Positions 3,609 to 7,094 of a stretch of 7,094 nt of DNA are shown here, one piece after another (position 1 is the first letter of the stretch; every line of letters starts with the position of its first letter). The stretch lies in assembly GCA_022709585.1 (NCBI GenBank), contig JAKLIN010000025.1, positions 1 through 7,094 of the forward strand, written 5' to 3'. Source of the stretch: Nanobdellota archaeon. Lineage in GTDB: Archaea; Nanobdellota; Nanobdellia; Pacearchaeales; GW2011-AR1. The translations under genes and the position numbers were made by a program. The notes under the pieces were generated by a model. The model was not told the origin of the DNA and did not search any database. It saw only the letters and a program-made list of their open reading frames with translations.

Positions 3609-5546
3609 ATGTGGAGCTTATATCAAGAAAATCAAAAACTTAATCCTTTAAAATTCTCAAATGGAAAAACACAAGAAAGTGTTGTAAAAGAAGTTTTAGA
3701 TGCTATCGAAGAGGGAAACAAAGTAATTTTTATTCAAGGAAAATGCGGAACAGGCAAGAGTGTTCTCGCACTTCACATTGCTAAAGAATTGGGAAAAGCT
3801 TCTATTGTTGTTCCTGGAAAAAGTTTGCAAGCTCAGTATAAAAGAGATTATGAAAACAATAAGTATATCCTTAAGAAAAATAATCAAAAATTAAAGATAA
3901 GCATAATAACAGGAAGAAATAATCACGAATGCTTATTTTTGAAAAAAACAGAAGATTTTATTCCAAGAAGAAGCTTTGAAATCAATTCCAAGCTTAACGA
4001 TATATTCTCCGTTGAGCCCGCTTTAAAAAAATCAGATGAAGATAAATCTGCAGACAACAATGAAATTCCTTGCAAAATCGAAATAAAAGAAAGAAACTTC
4101 AAGAAAATAAAAGAGTATCTTAAAAAAAATAATAATGTCAATGCCTCAAGCATTTATCATATTCGAGAGGTGAAAAGACTTCCTCTTGCGACAGTTTGCC
4201 CTTACTGGTCTCCGGTTCTCCCGGATAAGTATGAGCCCAAACATTTAGATTACACTGACAAAAAGAGTTACACGGGATTGAATGGGAAAAAATTCACGAT
4301 TTATCAAAGAAAACCTGGTTGCAAATTTTATGAACAGTTTAATTCTTATGTCGACGCAGATGTTATTGTTTTTAATGCGTTGAAATACAAATTGGAATCC
4401 GCAATGAATAGAAAACCTGCGACAGAAGTGGAAATTATTGATGAATGCGATGAATTCTTAGACAGTTTCACAAATCAAAGAGATATTAACATTGACAGGC
4501 TTCAAAATTCTCTGATTCAGCTTTCCGGAACCAGCGAAGAGATGCAAGAGCCGATTGAAGAAATGCAGGATATAATAAATCAACTCAAAAAGAATAGGGG
4601 CGTTAACGAGGCGGTTTATTCCAGAAAAGTTATTCCTTTGAAAAACACAGGAATATATGATTTGTTCAAGATATTAAACGAATCTGATGCCGTTGCTCAC
4701 AACCTCGACGAGGAAAGCTATGTTTTTGACGTTGCTGAATCTGCGCACATGTTTGAAGATTTCTTAAATGAAACTTATGTTTTATTTTTCAAAAAAGACA
4801 AGGGGCTTATCGCAAGCGTTGTTACGACTAATCTCGCAAAAAAGTTCAAAGAGATGGTTGCAAAAAATAAAAGAGTTATTTTAATGTCAGGAACGCTTCA
4901 TTCTGAAGAAGTTTTGGAAAACATTTTTGGAATTGAAAACTTTAAAGTTATCGAAGCTGAAACCGAACAGCCTGGAAAAATTGAAATTGTAAAAACAGGA
5001 TTGGAATTTGATTGCAAACACACAAATTTCTCAAGCGGAAAATATTCAAGAAAAGACTATCTTAAAGCACTTGAACAATGCGTTAAGATTGCAAAGAAGC
5101 CTGTTTTGATTCATGTTGGCGCTTTTTCAGATTTGCCTTCAGAGCAAGAAAAAGATGAATACAATCTTTCTGGAATTATTTCTAGAGAAAAATTAAAGGA
5201 AATGCAAAAACAAGACAAAGAAGGGAAAGACATTGAAAAATTCAAAAGCGGAGAAACAAAAGTATTATTCACGACTAAATGCTCTCGAGGAGTGGACTTT
5301 CCAGGCTCGCAATGTGAAAGCATTATTTTCACAAAGTATCCAAATCCAAATCCCGAAGAAGCATTTTGGAAAATCTTAAAGGAAACAAAACCAAATTTGT
5401 ATTGGAGCTTTTACAGAGACAAAGCAAAAAGAGAAATCCTGCAAAAGATTTACAGAGGATTGAGATTCAAAGAGGATCATGTTTTCTTGCTAAGCCCAGA
5501 CACGCGAGTTCTCGAGGAATTCCAAAATACTTCTTACAGTAAATAA
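3609..5546 (+). CDS. XPD/DinG-like superfamily 2 helicase, probably with an Fe-S cluster
   Basis: This 645-residue protein is an ATP-dependent 5'-3' type helicase by family resemblance (XPD/Rad3/DinG). Walker A is GKCGTGKS (44-51). Motif II is DECD (278-281), a variant of the usual DEAH. The SGTL element (427-430) and the TTKCSRGVDFPG segment (555-566) followed by KYPNPNPEE match motifs of the C-terminal RecA domain, and QKIYRGLR (612-619) is motif VI with Tyr in place of the usual Gly in QxxGRxxR. Four cysteines between motifs I and II, at C108 (GRNNHEC), C155, C197 (VCPYW) and C238 (GCKFY), are candidate 4Fe-4S ligands; C108, C197 and C238 have family-like surroundings. Residues about 285-420 may be the Arch-like insert. 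DNA repair or recombination is the likely area. The gene starts 10 nt after tRNA-Thr with no Shine-Dalgarno motif, and the start leaves a normal N-terminus before Walker A. Confidence 0.88.
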   Translation: MWSLYQENQKLNPLKFSNGKTQESVVKEVLDAIEEGNKVIFIQGKCGTGKSVLALHIAKELGKASIVVPGKSLQAQYKRDYENNKYILKKNNQKLKISIITGRNNHECLFLKKTEDFIPRRSFEINSKLNDIFSVEPALKKSDEDKSADNNEIPCKIEIKERNFKKIKEYLKKNNNVNASSIYHIREVKRLPLATVCPYWSPVLPDKYEPKHLDYTDKKSYTGLNGKKFTIYQRKPGCKFYEQFNSYVDADVIVFNALKYKLESAMNRKPATEVEIIDECDEFLDSFTNQRDINIDRLQNSLIQLSGTSEEMQEPIEEMQDIINQLKKNRGVNEAVYSRKVIPLKNTGIYDLFKILNESDAVAHNLDEESYVFDVAESAHMFEDFLNETYVLFFKKDKGLIASVVTTNLAKKFKEMVAKNKRVILMSGTLHSEEVLENIFGIENFKVIEAETEQPGKIEIVKTGLEFDCKHTNFSSGKYSRKDYLKALEQCVKIAKKPVLIHVGAFSDLPSEQEKDEYNLSGIISREKLKEMQKQDKEGKDIEKFKSGETKVLFTTKCSRGVDFPGSQCESIIFTKYPNPNPEEAFWKILKETKPNLYWSFYRDKAKREILQKIYRGLRFKEDHVFLLSPDTRVLEEFQNTSYSK

Positions 5547-5566
5547 TGCTTTCCAACAAAACAATC

Positions 5567-5573
5567 TTTAAAA
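5567..5573 (+). promoter_or_regulatory. TATA-like box for the 188-residue unknown, leaderless
   Basis: TTTAAAA is centred about 26 nt before the ATG at 5596, placing the transcript start at that codon. This favours 5596 over the ATG at 5592, whose frame closes after 12 codons. Confidence 0.5.
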
Positions 5574-5595
5574 GAGAGCTTAGCCTAAAAAATGT

Positions 5596-6162
5596 ATGAA
5601 AAAGAGCGTGTTAGAAGAAAGTATAGCTGAAGAGAGCCAGGTAGATTCGCAAAAAAATTATTTTAAAAAAGAATATTTCAAACAAATAATTCCCAATTCA
5701 GTTATTCTTGTTCCGGATGAAATCAGCCTTTTGAAAATTCAAAGCTATTTAATGAGAAATAAACAAGCATTGCTTACTCCCAAGCAAGATTTTTTTTCGG
5801 TAATAAAAAGTTATAAGCCTGAAGAGATAACTCCTGAAGTTTTAAAAAAAGTTGATAAATTATATGATAAATTAAGGCGCGTAACTATCGAAGCAAAAGA
5901 CTCTTTTTTGGGATATCCTGAAGAATTTATTTTGTCATTAAAATATTCTCATCCATTTGTAAAAGATGCTCACTTAAGATTAAGTGCTCCTTTCGATTTC
6001 CCCGATCAAACGTATAAAACAAATACAATTATTCCTGCGTATGTAGAAGAAATTTATGAGTATTCTCCTCAAATTATTCTGGCAAGAGCCCCTTTTAACC
6101 ACAAAATTACTCTTACGACTTTTAATGAGCCTTTAACTTTAGAGTTTTTAACTACCTTTTAG
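5596..6162 (+). CDS. Hypothetical protein, 188 residues, not recognised
   Basis: No family is recognised. The N-terminus (1-22) is polar and rich in Glu, Ser, Gln and Lys and looks disordered. Residues about 31-55 (IIPNSVILVPDEISLLKIQSYLM) suggest a strand followed by a helix, 75-105 is a lysine-rich helical stretch, and 130-188 is richer in aromatics and threonine with strand-like segments ending in LTLEFLTTF. There is no signal peptide, transmembrane helix, cysteine pattern or nucleotide-binding motif. The gene follows the helicase by 49 nt but has its own TATA box, so it is probably a separate, leaderless unit. Base composition is as AT-rich as its neighbours. It seems real because it is long, open and has a correctly placed promoter. 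Confidence 0.7.
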   Translation: MKKSVLEESIAEESQVDSQKNYFKKEYFKQIIPNSVILVPDEISLLKIQSYLMRNKQALLTPKQDFFSVIKSYKPEEITPEVLKKVDKLYDKLRRVTIEAKDSFLGYPEEFILSLKYSHPFVKDAHLRLSAPFDFPDQTYKTNTIIPAYVEEIYEYSPQIILARAPFNHKITLTTFNEPLTLEFLTTF

Positions 6163-6180
6163 AGACAACACAACCAAACA

Positions 6181-6188
6181 TTTATAAA
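6181..6188 (+). promoter_or_regulatory. TATA box for the 72-residue gene and GNAT-like gene, leaderless
   Basis: TTTATAAA is centred about 26 nt before the ATG at 6210. The predicted transcript begins at that ATG, which excludes the longer frame from TTG at 6192 because that codon would lie upstream of the transcript start. Confidence 0.65.
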
Positions 6189-6209
6189 GTTTTGAGGTTT
6201 GCATTTTTC

Positions 6210-6428
6210 ATGGAAAAAGAAAATTTAGTTAAGAAAGTTTTAGATTGCCTTTACAAAGGATTTGAAAATTTACAAAACTCAACAATAGAATATATTTCTA
6301 ATTCTGGTTATTTTTTAGTCCATGGAAAAATTCTTCCAGATGGTAACGCTTATAAAAATTTTATTTATAATAATCTTTTTAGAATAGACACAGATCCAAC
6401 AGAAAATAATTCTTACAGGAGAGAATAA
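6210..6428 (+). CDS. Hypothetical protein, 72 residues, not recognised
   Basis: The product begins with a short amphipathic helix (NLVKKVLDCLYKGFENL, 5-21), followed by strand-like segments (TIEYISNSGYFLVHGKI) and a polar end (PTENNSYRRE). No known motif was found, and there is no membrane segment. The start at 6210 is preferred over an in-frame TTG at 6192 because the TATA box sits about 26 nt before 6210. The next gene begins 1 nt after the stop, and its Shine-Dalgarno lies inside this frame, so the two genes are surely one operon and may act together. It could be a small partner or regulator of the GNAT-like protein; that is only suggested by position. Confidence 0.65.
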   Translation: MEKENLVKKVLDCLYKGFENLQNSTIEYISNSGYFLVHGKILPDGNAYKNFIYNNLFRIDTDPTENNSYRRE

Positions 6429-6429
6429 A

Positions 6430-6918
6430 ATGAGTTACGATTCAAGAAAATTAGAACTTCTTGCTAACCGTTTTATTAAGGGAGACATTAAAAGAGAAAG
6501 CTTGGAAAAGATGATATCGAAAACAGCTTGCGAGGGAACAGATTATATTATAAGCCCTCCAAAATCTCCAAAAATTAACAATAAGAATTATCGAATTGAA
6601 AATCAAGGAGATAGATTAGTCAGACTTAATAAACATGGAAAAATTGTTGCAGTTTTAGAATATTATTTTGATTCTTCTGGAGTTTTATATCTTCCTTGGG
6701 GGGAGTCTTATGAAAAAGGAAATGGACATATGGGTGCTTTGTTTTCTGAAGCTAAAAATTTAGCTAAAGGCAGAGGGGTTAAAGAGATTATGTTTGAAGT
6801 TGATGAAACAAACGAAATAATGCAAGAAATTGCATATCACTGGAAATTTGAGAGGGGGGATAGGGTTCACAACTCAAATAATACTGAAAGTTATTTTTAT
6901 TATCTTCATCTAAAATAA
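6430..6918 (+). CDS. GNAT-like N-acetyltransferase family protein, divergent
   Basis: This 162-residue protein has an N-terminal extension of about 55 residues (lysine- and arginine-rich, helical at 6-30) followed by a GNAT-like domain. IVAVLEYYFDSSGVLYLPW (72-90) would be strands 3-4, EKGNGHMGALFSEAKNLAKGRGV (95-117) resembles motif A with the acetyl-CoA pyrophosphate loop GNGHMG (97-102), IMFEVDETNEIMQEIAYHWKFERG (120-143) is strand 5 and motif B with the typical V-x-x-x-N and a Y/W-K-F-E-R-G version of the usual 'GF', and SYFYYLHL (154-161) is the last strand. The usual R/Q at the start of the CoA loop is E/K here. The acceptor substrate cannot be inferred. The ATG has AGGAGAG at 6417-6423, 6 nt upstream. 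The stop codon overlaps the terminator of the convergent tRNA-Ser. Confidence 0.75.
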   Translation: MSYDSRKLELLANRFIKGDIKRESLEKMISKTACEGTDYIISPPKSPKINNKNYRIENQGDRLVRLNKHGKIVAVLEYYFDSSGVLYLPWGESYEKGNGHMGALFSEAKNLAKGRGVKEIMFEVDETNEIMQEIAYHWKFERGDRVHNSNNTESYFYYLHLK

Positions 6919-6922
6919 AAAA
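6917..6922 (-). terminator. T6 terminator of tRNA-Ser
   Basis: On the minus strand TTTTTT follows the tRNA discriminator base directly. It overlaps the last two bases of the TAA stop codon of the convergent GNAT-like gene. Confidence 0.6.
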
Positions 6923-7004
6923 CGCCGACACCAGGAATCGAACCTGGATGCCCGAACGGGCCCTGGGCTCAAACCAGGTGGAATACCATTCTCCGCATGT
7001 CGGC
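6923..7004 (-). tRNA. tRNA-Ser (anticodon UGA)
   Basis: This is a class II tRNA of 82 nt. The acceptor stem GCCGACA pairs with TGTCGGC, the anticodon stem CCTGG/CCAGG holds the loop TTTGAGC with anticodon TGA, the long variable arm has a GCCCG-TT-CGGGC type stem, and the T-arm is CCAGG-TTCGATT-CCTGG. The discriminator is G, as in archaeal tRNA-Ser and unlike tRNA-Leu (A). It reads UCA and probably other UCN codons. CCA is not encoded and there is no intron. The D-arm is weak: only three clear pairs (GGA/TCC), with C10 facing A. Confidence 0.92.
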
Positions 7005-7038
7005 TTATAATATCTAGCAAAAAAGAATATTAAAAATC

Positions 7039-7046
7039 TTTGTATA
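7039..7046 (-). promoter_or_regulatory. Possible TATA box for tRNA-Ser
   Basis: The minus strand reads TATACAAA about 38 nt before the tRNA 5' end, which would start the transcript about 12 nt upstream of the mature tRNA. The TTATAATAT stretch right beside the tRNA is too close to serve. Confidence 0.4.
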
Positions 7047-7054
7047 CCCTTTCA

Positions 7055-7094
7055 TCAAATTGCTTTTTTTATTCCACTGTCACAGACTTTGCAA
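7055..7094 (-). CDS. Possible C-terminal end of a cysteine-containing protein (partial)
   Basis: The minus strand reads CKVCDSGIKKAI and then TGA (7057-7055). The C-x-x-C pair followed by a basic end would suit a small zinc-binding protein, with the tRNA-Ser gene placed after it on the same strand. Only 12 codons are visible, so this may be chance. Confidence 0.3.
   Translation of the reverse strand, partial: CKVCDSGIKKAI

Noticed and set aside
3696..4153. Minus-strand frames inside the helicase gene, with hydrophobic translations
   Set aside because: Hydrophobic antisense frames are expected opposite lysine-rich AT-rich coding sequence; the plus-strand helicase motifs are clear.
5592..5630. 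ATG at 5592 as start of the 188-residue gene
   Set aside because: It is in another frame, which closes after 12 codons; ATG 5596 is in frame and 26 nt from the TATA centre.
6192..6428. Longer 78-residue version of the small gene starting at TTG 6192
   Set aside because: The TATA box at 6181-6188 predicts a transcript start at about 6210, so TTG 6192 would not be in the message; ATG 6210 is the better start.
6923..7004. Reading the minus-strand tRNA as tRNA-Leu(GAG)
   Set aside because: The perfect 5-bp anticodon stem fixes a 7-nt loop with UGA at positions 34-36, and the discriminator is G, as in serine tRNAs.
1..7094. CRISPR array, insertion sequence or replication origin
   Set aside because: No regularly spaced repeats, no transposase or terminal inverted repeats, and no origin-recognition repeats with an initiator gene were seen.

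Overview
The window looks like a piece of an AT-rich archaeal chromosome. The ribosomal stalk proteins are of the archaeal/eukaryotic type (uL1, P0-type uL10 with the archaeal insertion domain, alanine-rich P1/L12 ending in GLSSLFG). Promoters are TTTATAAA-like TATA boxes about 26 nt before inferred transcript starts, several messages appear leaderless, the two tRNA genes do not encode CCA, and the genes are short and tightly packed. A short P0, a minimal intergenic style and many small unknown proteins would fit a reduced-genome DPANN-type lineage (Woesearchaeota/Pacearchaeota-like). That placement is an inference from style, not a demonstrated taxonomy.

Layout. 1-84: the last 27 residues of a membrane protein. 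191-868: a two-gene toxin-antitoxin unit (AbrB/VapB-type antitoxin, PIN-family ribonuclease toxin) with a leaderless promoter and a tandem repeat at the predicted transcript start. 876-1226 (minus): a 116-residue single-domain protein whose predicted fold order resembles a stand-alone CARF/Rossmann domain; it converges on the toxin with a 7-bp gap. 1227-1418: a divergent promoter region with a structured leader in front of the rpl1-rplP0-rpl12 operon (1419-3203), which builds the L1 stalk and the P-stalk of the large ribosomal subunit. 3204-3417: a possible terminator, hairpins and a 46-residue two-helix membrane protein. 3524-3598: tRNA-Thr(CGU), followed after only 10 nt by a 645-residue XPD/DinG-like superfamily 2 helicase (3609-5546) that seems to have no promoter of its own. 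5596-6162: an unrecognised 188-residue protein. 6210-6918: a two-gene unit of a 72-residue unknown and a divergent GNAT-like protein. 6923-7004 (minus): tRNA-Ser(UGA), whose oligo-T terminator overlaps the stop codon of the GNAT-like gene. 7055-7094 (minus): a possible C-terminal end of another protein.

How the parts relate. The ribosomal operon and tRNAs are core translation genes. The toxin-antitoxin pair, the CARF-like protein and the 5596-6918 block are the accessory content. First genes of transcription units (191, 876-1226 minus, 5596, 6210) mostly have the TATA box about 26 nt before the ATG and so look leaderless, while internal operon genes (uL10, P1, GNAT-like) and uL1 carry Shine-Dalgarno motifs. 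The points most worth a second look are the tRNA-Thr/helicase dicistron with a palindrome at its predicted start site, the solo CARF-like protein beside a toxin, the alternative pairings in the uL1 leader, and the shortened P0. No CRISPR array, insertion sequence or replication origin was seen.
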